A stretch of 64,000 nt of DNA from Actinospineispora eucalypti (lineage in GTDB: Bacteria; Actinomycetota; Actinomycetes; Mycobacteriales; Pseudonocardiaceae). Below are positions 42,213 to 49,922 of this stretch, in pieces. How positions within the stretch are numbered: position 1 is the first letter of the stretch; every line of letters begins with the position of its first letter. The notes beneath the pieces were generated by a model. It was not told the origin of the DNA. It made no database searches and saw only the letters and a list, made by a program, of their open reading frames with translations. The position numbers were made by a program, and so were the translations under genes. The DNA lies in assembly GCA_014208095.1 (NCBI GenBank), contig JACHMT010000005.1, positions 1,364,001 through 1,428,000 on the forward strand, written 5' to 3'.

Positions 42213-43121
42213 TCAGCTGGTTGCGCCGGCACCGGTCGGCTCCTTCGCGGGTTCCAGGATCGCGGTGGCCCCGGGTGGGACGACCGCCACAGGGCAGGGG
42301 GCGAACTCGATCAGCCCTTGGCTGGTGGAGCCCCAATGCGGCCCGCCGGGGGCGCCGGCGCGTCGCTGCCCGACGACCACCAGCCACGCGTCGTGGCCGT
42401 GAGCGAGCAGCGCGCGCAGCGGCGTGCCGGACACCACCTGGCTGTCCACGGTCAGTTCCGGGTGTCGCCGAGCGAGCGGCTCGAGCCGGGAGGTCAACAG
42501 TGCGTGACCCCGCCGGGCCAGTTCGCTGGCGTCCTCGGGCAGCCGGTGAGCGTGCCCACCGATGTCGCGGACGAGCTCGGAGTAGGTGTGCACGGCCAGG
42601 AGCCGGCGGTGTTCGCTGTGCCCGGCAAGCTCGGCGGCGAAGGCCAGCGCCCGGTCACCGGTCGCCGACTCGTCCACGCCCACTACGACGGGGCCCTCGC
42701 GGCGCGGCGGGACTCCTGGCGTCTGCCCGCGCACCACCACGAGCGGACACGGGCACCGCTGCAGCAGGGGCACCGCGTTCTCCCCGGCCAACACCCCGCC
42801 CCAGCCGCGCGCGCCGTAGCTGCCCAGCACCAGCATCCGCGCGTCGGCGGAGCGGACGTGCAGCTGGTCGATCGTCGCGCCGTAGCGCACTTCGGTGGCG
42901 ACCGGGTCGGCTCCGGTCCGCTCGGCGGCGGAGGCGAGCTCACGTAGCCAACTGGGGAGCTCTGGCGTCGATACCGTGCCGGCCCCGTTGACCACGTGAG
43001 TGAGGCACAGCGGTGCCCGCCACGCGCTCGCCAGGTCGGCGGCCCAGAGTGCGGCGTCGTGGGCCGATGCGGTGTCGTCCACCCCGACCACGATGGGTCG
43101 GGCGTCGATCCTGGTAGTCAT
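42213..43121 (-). CDS. Universal stress protein, tandem domains
   Basis: This is a 302-residue protein with two UspA domains. Domain 1 begins PIVVGVDDTASAHDAALWA and domain 2 begins PVVVGVDESATGDRALAFA. The ATP loops are partly altered: GSYGARGWGGVLAGE in domain 1 ends in Gly-Glu rather than Gly-Ser, while GQRRAGAPGGPHWGS in domain 2 is closer to normal. I chose the ATG at 43121; a GTG directly upstream is also possible. A strong DosR-like box lies about 100 bp upstream. Acg copy 2 probably shares its transcript. Confidence 0.9.
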   Translation of the reverse strand: MTTRIDARPIVVGVDDTASAHDAALWAADLASAWRAPLCLTHVVNGAGTVSTPELPSWLRELASAAERTGADPVATEVRYGATIDQLHVRSADARMLVLGSYGARGWGGVLAGENAVPLLQRCPCPLVVVRGQTPGVPPRREGPVVVGVDESATGDRALAFAAELAGHSEHRRLLAVHTYSELVRDIGGHAHRLPEDASELARRGHALLTSRLEPLARRHPELTVDSQVVSGTPLRALLAHGHDAWLVVVGQRRAGAPGGPHWGSTSQGLIEFAPCPVAVVPPGATAILEPAKEPTGAGATS

Positions 43122-43218
43122 CACGTTTCCGCGCTCCTTCCAATGTGGCGCGTCGTCCGATGACCAGCGTGGCCGTCAGGCGGGGTGTGCGGATAGGGCA
43201 GCCGGGACTCACCGGGAA

Positions 43219-43232
43219 GGCCGAAAGACCCC
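43219..43232. promoter_or_regulatory. Candidate DosR-type box upstream of USP 42213
   Basis: GGCCGAAAGACCCC reads GGGGTCTTTCGGCC on the coding strand of the USP gene. This is the closest match in the window to the GGGACTTTCGGCC form of mycobacterial DosR sites. It ends about 98 bp upstream of the start. Confidence 0.6.
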
Positions 43233-43260
43233 TCGCCCGACCAGCACCGGCGCGTCTTGA

Positions 43261-43704
43261 TCAGCCATGGCCGGGCACGCTGCGGGCCAGGGACCGGATG
43301 ATGTCGGTGGCGGTGACGATGCCGATGAGGTGGTCACCGTCGTGGACCAGTACCGCGTCCAGGCCGTTGGCCGCCATGCAGGCGGCGGCGCGCGATCGCC
43401 GATCGGTGGTGCGCAGCGACGGAACCGGGCGCCGCAGCGGGCCGACCAGCACGGGGTGGGCCTGCTGGGCCAGATCCTCCAGCACCCCGCGCAGCACATC
43501 GCGCTCGAACACCACCCCGAGGCAGTCGGGACCGTCCATGACCGGCAGGTGCCGCACCTGGGCGCTGACCATCAGCCGCAGCGCGACGTGGACGTCGGAG
43601 TCGGGGGTGATCGCCACCAGGCGGTGGGTCATCAGGTCCCGCAGCCGCGGATCCTCGTCGAGGGTTTCCGGGGGCGCGGCGAGGTGGGATTCTCCGGCCG
43701 ACAT
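43261..43704 (-). CDS. CBS-pair protein (Hrp1-like)
   Basis: This is a 147-residue protein with two CBS motifs, comparable to M. tuberculosis Hrp1 (Rv2626c, 143 residues), a strongly hypoxia-induced protein. Motif 1 is LMTHRLVAITPDSDVHVALR through HLPVMDGPDCLGVVFERDV; motif 2 ends LVHDGDHLIGIVTATDIIRSL. CBS pairs bind adenine nucleotides and often regulate partners by energy charge. The ATG at 43704 has GGGAGG upstream. It follows Acg copy 3 by 28 bp, so the two are likely co-transcribed. Confidence 0.85.
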   Translation of the reverse strand: MSAGESHLAAPPETLDEDPRLRDLMTHRLVAITPDSDVHVALRLMVSAQVRHLPVMDGPDCLGVVFERDVLRGVLEDLAQQAHPVLVGPLRRPVPSLRTTDRRSRAAACMAANGLDAVLVHDGDHLIGIVTATDIIRSLARSVPGHG

Positions 43705-43732
43705 GGTGGGCCTCCCGCGGTGGTCGGTGGCG

Positions 43733-44758
43733 CTAATGGGTGAGCAGAACCGAGCCCAGGTCACGCCGGGGGGTGGGTGGTAGTTCGGCGGCGCGACTTG
43801 CCGGCCAGCCGATCCGGACGACCAACTGCGGGTACGCCGACACCCGCAGCACGCTGTGGCGCAGCTCGCGGCGGCTGACCGAGGTCTCGATCGCCTGACT
43901 GAGTGGAGTGGTGGCCAGTCCGGCTCGGGTGGCGGTGAGCAGCACGGCGCTGGTGGCCTCGCCGGCGCGTAGCCAGTCCAGCGGTTCGTCCTCGGCGGTG
44001 ACCAAGACGAGCAGTTCCGCGCCGCCGCGGATGGCGGCCTTGTTGAGCGACTGGTGGGGTTGCGACAGGCGTGCGCGGGGAAAGCGCCGCAGCGGGGATG
44101 GTTCGAGCAGGTCGGTTGGTGCGGCGGGGACATTCTCCGCCGGTACCCCGTCCCGGCCTCCGGGGTACCGGGCGGTCCACAGCGCCAGCTCGGCGGCGTA
44201 CCCGGGCGCCACCTGCTGCTCCCGCGCGCCCCGCGCCAACGCGGCCTCGAGCCGTTCGCGCACCGCCGGTGCGGTGGCCGCGATCAGTTCGGCACCTTGG
44301 TGCTCGGCCTGCTGGGCGCACTCGCGCAGCAGGTGCCGAGGGACCGGCCGATGGCTCATTCGGCGGCGATCGGTGCGGCGTTGCTCGATGACCGGGTACA
44401 GCGCCGCCATCGCGGGGTCGGCGTCGCCTGGTGTGACGGTGATCGTGGCCAGGTGACCGAGCCGGTCCGGGTCGGGCATCCGCCGCACCCTGATAGCGAG
44501 GTCGCGGGCCGCGAGCGCCACTCGCAGGTGATGCAGCGCGGCCCCGCAACTGATCATCAGGTCGCGCCGGTCCGGATCGGTCCAGGGCAGGTGCCGGGTC
44601 CAGTCGGCGTGCAGCTCGACCCGGTCGGCGCCGATGCGCCACCGCCACGGCTGGGTGTTGTGTACCGAGGGCGCGCGCAACGCGTCGCTGACCGCGGCAC
44701 TGAGATCAGCACTGAGATCGGCACTGAGGCCGGTGCCGTGTCGTGAGGTCTTAGCCAT
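43733..44758 (-). CDS. Acg-family nitroreductase-like protein (copy 3)
   Basis: This is a 341-residue Acg protein with APSVHNTQPWRWRI near residue 30, LMISCGAALHHLRVAL near residue 68, EQRRTDRRRMSHRPVP and a C-terminal TPRRDLGSV. The N-terminus carries an extra LSADLSADLSAAV stretch encoded by 12-bp tandem repeats (44693-44728), which the other two copies lack. It heads a unit with the downstream CBS-pair gene. Its upstream spacer (44759-45006) contains two DosR-like boxes but no gene. Confidence 0.88.
   Translation of the reverse strand: MAKTSRHGTGLSADLSADLSAAVSDALRAPSVHNTQPWRWRIGADRVELHADWTRHLPWTDPDRRDLMISCGAALHHLRVALAARDLAIRVRRMPDPDRLGHLATITVTPGDADPAMAALYPVIEQRRTDRRRMSHRPVPRHLLRECAQQAEHQGAELIAATAPAVRERLEAALARGAREQQVAPGYAAELALWTARYPGGRDGVPAENVPAAPTDLLEPSPLRRFPRARLSQPHQSLNKAAIRGGAELLVLVTAEDEPLDWLRAGEATSAVLLTATRAGLATTPLSQAIETSVSRRELRHSVLRVSAYPQLVVRIGWPASRAAELPPTPRRDLGSVLLTH
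44693..44728 (-). repeat. Three 12-bp tandem repeats at the 5' end of Acg copy 3
   Basis: Three units ending GCACTGAG follow each other: CGCGGCACTGAG, ATCAGCACTGAG and ATCGGCACTGAG. They encode the repeated Ser-Ala-Asp-Leu near the N-terminus of the protein. Slippage here would change length in frame, four residues at a time. Confidence 0.75.
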
Positions 44759-44839
44759 GTGCCTTCACTCCTTGACGCGTCGACCTGGTGCATTACCGCC
44801 TGTGCCCCCAGCATCGGAGGCGCCGGGGGGCGCGGAGAA

Positions 44840-44875
44840 GGGGCGTTGGCCCCTGACCTAGGGGCCGTTCGGCCG
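44840..44875. promoter_or_regulatory. Two candidate DosR-type boxes upstream of Acg copy 3
   Basis: GGGGCGTTGGCCCC at 44840-44853 and GGGCCGTTCGGCCG at 44862-44875 both fit GGGxC-x-TT-x-GGCC. They are 22 bp apart centre to centre, two helical turns, and 80-117 bp ahead of the gene. The region also forms an inverted repeat, GGCCCCT...AGGGGCC, so a terminator-like hairpin is an alternative reading. Confidence 0.45.
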
Positions 44876-45006
44876 GGCGGTCAGGTCCACCAGGGAGGCG
44901 TCCACTACGGGTACGCGCGGCGCGACTCCGTCGAGGGCGACGCGCGGCACGTCCCGCCCGATGCCTCCCAGCCCGTTGATGTCCCGCGCCGGCAGACCGG
45001 GGCCGG

Positions 45007-45846
45007 CTAGCGGCGGTGGGGGACGTGGTCGGGCACCACGAGTACCGGGCAGCGCGTGGCGCGCAGAACCCGGGCGAGTGGTGAACGGAGCCGCACCGCT
45101 GTCTTGTTGTCACGGGCGGACTGCCCGACGACGAGCAGCCGCGCGCGGTGGGTGAGCGCGGCGAGCGCGGAGGCCGGGTCGTCGGCGATGACCAGCTTGC
45201 GCACCTGAACGGCCGGATACTCGGCGGCCCAGCCATCCACCTTGGCGTCCAGTTCCCGCTGGGCGCGCCGCGCGGCCTCGTCGAAGGCGGCGAAGGCCTC
45301 GGGAGTGGGCAGCCCGATCGGCACGGCGGGGTCGAACCACACCCGCACCGCGCGCAGTACCGCTTTCCGGGTGGTCGCCTCCTGGAAGGCGCTCCCGATT
45401 GCCTCGTCCGCGGTCGACGTGGTGACACCGAGCAGCACCGGCCCTTCGGAGGCCGGCCGGTCCGGGACGAACGCCACGCGACAGCCGGCATCCAGTGCGT
45501 GGCTGACAGCGTTCGGCGCGTCGGCCGGAAGGACCAGCAGGCCGTCTCCGGCCTCGGCCAGCTCCGCCGGGCCACGCAGGCACCGTCGCCGCCGCACGTC
45601 GACGGTGGGTCCGGGAGCGATCTCCCGGACGGTCGCCAGCGCGTCCGCGAGTCCTTCGGCGCCGGGTGCCTCGGCGGTCCGGAGCGCCAGAGTGATCGGC
45701 GAACGGTGAAGCCTGGCGTATTCGGCGGCCCAGCGAAGCGCGGCGTGGCCGGAGCGCGATGAGTCGAGGCAGACCACGATCGTTTGTGCCGGTGGGGTCG
45801 CTGGTTCGGCTCGCCGATCTATTTCGGGCATCGAGTGGGTGGTCAC
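45007..45846 (-). CDS. Universal stress protein, diverged tandem domains
   Basis: This is a 279-residue protein with two UspA-like domains. The first begins TIVVCLDSSRSGHAALRWA but has lost the ATP loop. The second has VLLGVTTSTADEAIGSAF and GQSARDNKTAVRLRSPLARV, where the usual Gly before Ser is Arg. CPVLVVPDHVPHRR ends the protein. ATP binding is therefore doubtful at both sites. It is divergent from the DevS-like kinase gene, with a DosR-like box between, so it may be induced with that kinase. Confidence 0.8.
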   Translation of the reverse strand: MTTHSMPEIDRRAEPATPPAQTIVVCLDSSRSGHAALRWAAEYARLHRSPITLALRTAEAPGAEGLADALATVREIAPGPTVDVRRRRCLRGPAELAEAGDGLLVLPADAPNAVSHALDAGCRVAFVPDRPASEGPVLLGVTTSTADEAIGSAFQEATTRKAVLRAVRVWFDPAVPIGLPTPEAFAAFDEAARRAQRELDAKVDGWAAEYPAVQVRKLVIADDPASALAALTHRARLLVVGQSARDNKTAVRLRSPLARVLRATRCPVLVVPDHVPHRR

Positions 45847-45976
45847 GGCGGTCCCTTTCGTTTGTCAGCCGCCAGCGTCATACCGGGCACACCGGTGGAT
45901 GAACCTTCTTTGGGCCCGGGTTTCCAGGTCGGCGGTCACCAGTCGCCGGCGAGGCCGATGAACGCCGGCGCAACCC

Positions 45977-45990
45977 AGGACCTAAGACCT
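45977..45990. promoter_or_regulatory. Candidate DosR-type box in the USP/devS divergent region
   Basis: AGGACCTAAGACCT lies inside a longer palindrome CCCAGG-N8-CCTGGG (45974-45993). It is 143 bp upstream of the preferred kinase start and 131 bp upstream of the USP start. It would allow DevR to control its own kinase. Confidence 0.45.
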
Positions 45991-46132
45991 GGGCGAGGTA
46001 CCGGTGCGGCACTGTGCCGGCTGAGCGCCGGTGGTGGGCCTGGGCGGGAGAAGGAAGACGCCGCGCCGGGGCGGCGAAAACTGTGTCGAGATGAGAGCGA
46101 CAACACGCGGCGGCCGTGCCAAGGTGAACGTC

Positions 46133-47869
46133 GTGAACGACATCGAGGGCGAAGACGGTGGCGCTCGCGTGGCACAACCGGCGGTGAGCGAGACGTTGTC
46201 CCAGCTGCGGCTGCGGGCATTGCTCATCGAGGTGCAGGACCGCATCGGGGAGATCGTCAGCGGTCGGGACCAGATCGATGGGCTGCTGGACGCGGTGTTG
46301 GCGGTGTCCTCCGGTCTGGATCTGGATGAGACGTTGCGCGCGATCGTGCGCGCGGCGATGAGCTTGGTTGAGGCCGAGTACGGGGCGCTGGGTGTGCTGG
46401 CCCCGGACGGGTCGTTGAGCGAGTTCGTCTATGTGGGTATCGAGGACGACGTGCGGGACCTGATCGGCGATTTGCCGACCGGCAAGGGCGTGCTCGGAGT
46501 GGTGATCGAGGACGCGAAGCCGCTGCGGTTGCCGAACCTGGCGGAGCACCCGATGTCGGTGGGTTTCCCGGCGAACCATCCGCCGATGCGTACCTTCCTC
46601 GGGGTGCCGATCAGGGCACACGGCGAGGTGTTCGGCCGTCTCTACCTGACCGAGAAAAAGAACGGGCAGCAGTTCAGCGAGGACGACGAGGTCGTGGTGC
46701 AGGCGTTGGCCGGGGCGGCCGGCATCGCCATCGACAACGCCCGCCTCTACGAGGAGAGCCGGCGCCGGCAACGCTGGCTGGAGGCCGCGGGCGAGGTCAC
46801 CGCCCGCCTGCTCGGCGGCAGCGACCCTTCCGAGGTGCTGCGGCTGATCGCGAACCGGGCGCTGGAACTGACCGACGCCGACTACACCCTGATCGCGCTG
46901 CCGGACGACCCAGAAGCGCTGCCCGCCGAGGTCGCCGAGCTGGTGGTTGCCGTGTGCGCCGGCCTGGAACCCGACCAGATCACCGGCACAAGACTGCCGG
47001 TCAAAGGATCCACGACGGGGGCCGTGTTCTCCGACCAGGTACCGCGCAACGTGCCCAAGCTGGCGGTCGACCTCGATGATCGCTCCGACGTCGAGTTCGG
47101 GCCGGCCCTGGCGCTCCCGCTAGGCACCGGCGACGCCATCGCCGGGGTGCTGCTGGTGATCCGGTCCTCAGGCGCGGCCGCATTCGACGAACACCAGCTG
47201 CAGATCGTGTCCTCGTTCGCCGACCAGGCCGCGCTGGCGTTGCGCCAGGCGGAGAACCAGTCCGCGCGCCGCGAGCTGGAGGTGCTCGCCGACCGCGACC
47301 GCATCGCCCGCGACCTGCACGACCACGTCATCCAGCGGCTGTTCGCGATCGGCCTTTCCATGCAGGGCACCCACCGGCGGGCGAAGTCCCCGATAGTCGC
47401 CGACCGCCTCAACGAGCACATCAACCAGCTGCAGGAAGTGATCCAGGAAATCCGCGGCGCGATCTTCGACCTGCAGGCCGGCCCCGCCGAGACGCCGCGA
47501 CTGCGGGCGACGCTGCACGGCGTGATCACCGAGCTGACCGAGGACACCCCCATCCGCACCACGGTACGGATGTCCGGGCCGCTGGACGTGGTCCCCGCCC
47601 ACCTCGCCGAGCATGCCGAGGCGGCGTTGCGCGAGGCGGTGAGCAACGCCGTGCGCCACGCCCGGGCCAGCGAGCTCACTGTGACCGTCTCGGTGGACGA
47701 CGATCTGGTCATCGAGGTCACCGACAACGGGGTCGGCATCCCGGACACGGTCGCGCGCAGCGGTCTGCACAACCTCGAACGGCGAGCCGAGCAAGCCGGC
47801 GGACACAGCGCCATCGCCAACGCGGCCGGCGGTGGCACCAGGCTGACCTGGAGCGTCCCCCTGCCCTGA
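46133..47869 (+). CDS. devS: DevS/DosT-type heme sensor histidine kinase
   Basis: This is a 578-residue cytosolic kinase with two GAF domains (about 28-205 and 215-375) and a HisKA_3/HATPase domain. It resembles mycobacterial DevS/DosT throughout: TLSQLRLRALLIEVQDRI near the start, and VGFPANHPPMRTFLGVP. With the GTG at 46133 as start, the His before PPMRTF is residue 149, the number of the heme-ligand His149 in DevS. The phospho-acceptor His is in RIARDLHDHVIQRLF (about residue 396), and the ATP site is EAVSNAVRHA and DNGVGIP. AAGG lies eight bases before the GTG; an ATG at 46091 is the alternative. It should sense O2, NO, CO or redox state and phosphorylate DevR. Confidence 0.9.
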   Translation: MNDIEGEDGGARVAQPAVSETLSQLRLRALLIEVQDRIGEIVSGRDQIDGLLDAVLAVSSGLDLDETLRAIVRAAMSLVEAEYGALGVLAPDGSLSEFVYVGIEDDVRDLIGDLPTGKGVLGVVIEDAKPLRLPNLAEHPMSVGFPANHPPMRTFLGVPIRAHGEVFGRLYLTEKKNGQQFSEDDEVVVQALAGAAGIAIDNARLYEESRRRQRWLEAAGEVTARLLGGSDPSEVLRLIANRALELTDADYTLIALPDDPEALPAEVAELVVAVCAGLEPDQITGTRLPVKGSTTGAVFSDQVPRNVPKLAVDLDDRSDVEFGPALALPLGTGDAIAGVLLVIRSSGAAAFDEHQLQIVSSFADQAALALRQAENQSARRELEVLADRDRIARDLHDHVIQRLFAIGLSMQGTHRRAKSPIVADRLNEHINQLQEVIQEIRGAIFDLQAGPAETPRLRATLHGVITELTEDTPIRTTVRMSGPLDVVPAHLAEHAEAALREAVSNAVRHARASELTVTVSVDDDLVIEVTDNGVGIPDTVARSGLHNLERRAEQAGGHSAIANAAGGGTRLTWSVPLP

Positions 47870-47922
47870 GCGGCAGCAACGAACTCGGCGCACCGGGACG
47901 CCACCAACCCGAGCGCGACTGG

Positions 47923-48291
47923 TTATCCGGCGGCCCATTCCTTGGCCTGCTCGAGGTCGTCGAGGCCGAACAGGCTGAGTTCCCCTGGCACCATCCAGGC
48001 GAAGGCGTGCAGCGCGTGGGCAACCCAGTCCTGGTCGGACACCACCGCGATTCGCTTGAACGACGAATGATGGCCGATCAGAGCACCGAGGCCCAGCTTC
48101 AGATCTTCGATCAGGCCGCCCGGTCCGAAGCCCTCATAATCGGGAGCCACGACCTCGACGATTCGGATCTCGTCGGTCCTCCCCAGTTTCTCCATGGCCG
48201 GCTTGAACGCATGTAGCTCATCACCGCTCAGGCGGCCCGACACGCGGATGCCGGTCACTCCCTCCGGCATGTCCGGCAGCATTTCGATCAT
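47923..48291 (-). CDS. SpoIIAA-like (STAS/SEC14-type) protein
   Basis: This is a 122-residue protein of the SpoIIAA-like family (PF11964 type), a small fold related to STAS and SEC14 domains. It starts MIEMLPDMPEGVTGIRVSG and includes SSFKRIAVVSDQDWVAHALH and FGLDDLEQAKEWAAG, the usual family ending. Members occur in stress and membrane-associated contexts without a firm role. The ATG at 48291 is preceded by AGGAGGA-type sequence. It converges with devS across 53 bp. Confidence 0.75.
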   Translation of the reverse strand: MIEMLPDMPEGVTGIRVSGRLSGDELHAFKPAMEKLGRTDEIRIVEVVAPDYEGFGPGGLIEDLKLGLGALIGHHSSFKRIAVVSDQDWVAHALHAFAWMVPGELSLFGLDDLEQAKEWAAG

Positions 48292-48482
48292 CGATCCTCC
48301 TTGGTCGCTTCGCCCAGGTCCTTCCCAAGGGTGATCTTCCTCCCGCGCAGTGGGCCGATCGAGGCCCTATCGCTCGGTGTAGGTCTGTTCGGGCACGGCG
48401 TGGCCTCGGGAGCGGCCATGATGACCGTGCGACAGCCGGGGCGTTGCTGGGTTCCTCACCTGAACGCGCGATTCCACAAAGA

Positions 48483-48612
48483 TCGATACCGCTAGGTATC
48501 GAAAAGTCGGTGGGCTCCTGGTTAGATCGGCAGATCCCGCGCCAACGGCGTGGGATCTGCCGGAGGGGTCGTCGCCTGGGGTCGGGGGACAGTTGCCTAG
48601 GCGACGACCCCT
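48483..48612. ncRNA. Cluster of three perfect hairpins (possible structured RNA or terminators)
   Basis: Three perfect inverted repeats follow each other in the 372-bp spacer 48292-48663. TCGATACC/GGTATCGA is at 48483-48502 with a 4-nt loop. CGGCAGATCCC/GGGATCTGCCG is at 48528-48562 with a 13-nt loop. AGGGGTCGTCGCCT/AGGCGACGACCCCT is at 48564-48612 with a 21-nt loop. The first has an A-run on its right, so it could end leftward PhoU transcription as a U-tract read from the other side. The other two lack U-tracts. No supported protein gene lies here. Confidence 0.4.
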
Positions 48613-48663
48613 GGGACACCGCGCGTCTGCACCCGATGGGGCATCGTGCAAGCAGGTCGACCG

Positions 48664-49560
48664 TCAGCCGTAGGGGGTGGTCGGCCGGAGAGCCTGGTTG
48701 GCGTGGACCAGCTGAGTGCACGGGTATTCCACGAAATGGTCGGTACTGCATCTGAGACACTCGCCGTACTCGCCTCTTTGATGCTTGGCCAGGATCCACT
48801 CGGCGGAGCCGGAATTACGGTAGAACCTGGTCAGCGGGTCCTCGGCCCAGAAGTCTCGGACACCGGACATTCTTACCCGCGCTTCCGCGCCGGAGGATTT
48901 GCGCGCCGGGGGTGCCAGTCGCAGGGTCGGCGTGTGGTGCGGTGCGTCACTGGTGGTGTTGTCGAGTTGTCGAGCAATGAAGATTGCGTGGGCGGCGAAT
49001 CGTTCGAACCATCGCGCCAGCGATGCGACATCCGTGCTGCTCTGTGGGGGATAGGGCGGACTGGTGCGCTCAAGGGTGTCAAGCAGGTGTCGTTGCAGCC
49101 AGTCGAGTTCGTCACGCATCCGCTGCAGCGCGGGCATCGACGCCCCGACGGGCGCGGTGATGGCTTGTTCCAGATGGCGCCCCGAACGCAGAGCGAGCTG
49201 GCTCATCCGGACGAGCTGCTCGCGCAGTGCACCGGGTATCACCGGCTGAGGATGCAGCCGGCACACGAGCTCGGCGATGTGGCGGTCCAGCTCGCCCATT
49301 CGCACGATCTTGTCCGAGGCCGTCATCGCCGCGACCGCGATCCGGCGGTCGGTAGTCAGCGGCTCGAGCAGGCAGAGCCGGGCACATCGGGTGCCCCGTC
49401 GCGCGATCTGCTCGTGCGTGTCGATCACCCGGCACGCGAGCTTCAGGTCCTCGTGTAACAGCGCGTGGCTGGCGTGCTGCAACGAGGAACACACAAGCCC
49501 GCACAAACTCGCCAACTCGTCTCGAAGCTGGCCAAGCGTGTTGTGAAGTAGGTCACGCAC
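48664..49560 (-). CDS. PhoU-like protein with a cysteine-rich C-terminal extension
   Basis: This is a 298-residue protein. Residues 1-210 are all-helical and resemble PhoU, which normally tunes phosphate uptake and signalling (VRDLLHNTLGQLRDELASL; a second repeat with GALREQLVRMSQLALR). PhoU is usually about 215-240 residues. Here a tail of about 80 residues adds YGECLRCSTDHFVEYPC, a C-x2-C-x9-C pattern preceded by His, like small zinc-binding motifs of actinobacterial proteins. I chose the GTG at 49560, where PhoU proteins normally begin; an ATG at 49590 is open. No pst genes are nearby, so a standard phosphate role is uncertain. Confidence 0.65.
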   Translation of the reverse strand: MRDLLHNTLGQLRDELASLCGLVCSSLQHASHALLHEDLKLACRVIDTHEQIARRGTRCARLCLLEPLTTDRRIAVAAMTASDKIVRMGELDRHIAELVCRLHPQPVIPGALREQLVRMSQLALRSGRHLEQAITAPVGASMPALQRMRDELDWLQRHLLDTLERTSPPYPPQSSTDVASLARWFERFAAHAIFIARQLDNTTSDAPHHTPTLRLAPPARKSSGAEARVRMSGVRDFWAEDPLTRFYRNSGSAEWILAKHQRGEYGECLRCSTDHFVEYPCTQLVHANQALRPTTPYG

Positions 49561-49831
49561 GCCGAGCACCCTATGCCCGCAGTGCAACATCCGTTACACC
49601 GGCCGCTCGACCACTGTCATGGGTTCCGGTATCAGTCCTGGCGCGGGAGACCTGAATCGTGTCGGGACTGAAGCGTCTTGATCACGAGTCGATCCTCGGT
49701 GTGCTGGCGAGGAGGCGCCAGGCGTCGCCCTTGCTATGACTCCGAGTGCTACCCAGCATGGGGTGAGGCCGCGAACACCGACCAGGCCAGCGCCGAACTT
49801 CGCGGTGCCTCCTCCCTGGTCGACGGATTTC

Positions 49832-49851
49832 TTGACTTATCAGTTAGTTAT
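49832..49851. promoter_or_regulatory. TetR operator 1, upstream of the first acyl-CoA ligase
   Basis: TTGACTTATCAGTTAGTTAT matches the operators at 52985 and 60391 (consensus TTGACTWAYYAGTWAGTWWT). It lies about 72-91 bp before the ligase start in the otherwise gene-free stretch 49561-49922. The AT-rich palindrome stands out sharply from the GC-rich surroundings. Confidence 0.75.
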
Positions 49852-49922
49852 CTCAGATGCTGGAGGGAGTGTGCCACACCGGCGTCCACTCAGGGGCTCG
49901 TCGGCGAAAGAGGGAGCAGGCA

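Noticed and set aside
45900..45920. Second DosR-like site near USP 45007
   Set aside because: The AACCTTCTTTGGGCCC sequence has an extra base or two between the halves and is a poor palindrome.
48317..48331. AGGTCCTTCCCAAGG as a DosR box for the SpoIIAA-like gene
   Set aside because: The spacing between half-sites is wrong for the motif seen at the other promoters.
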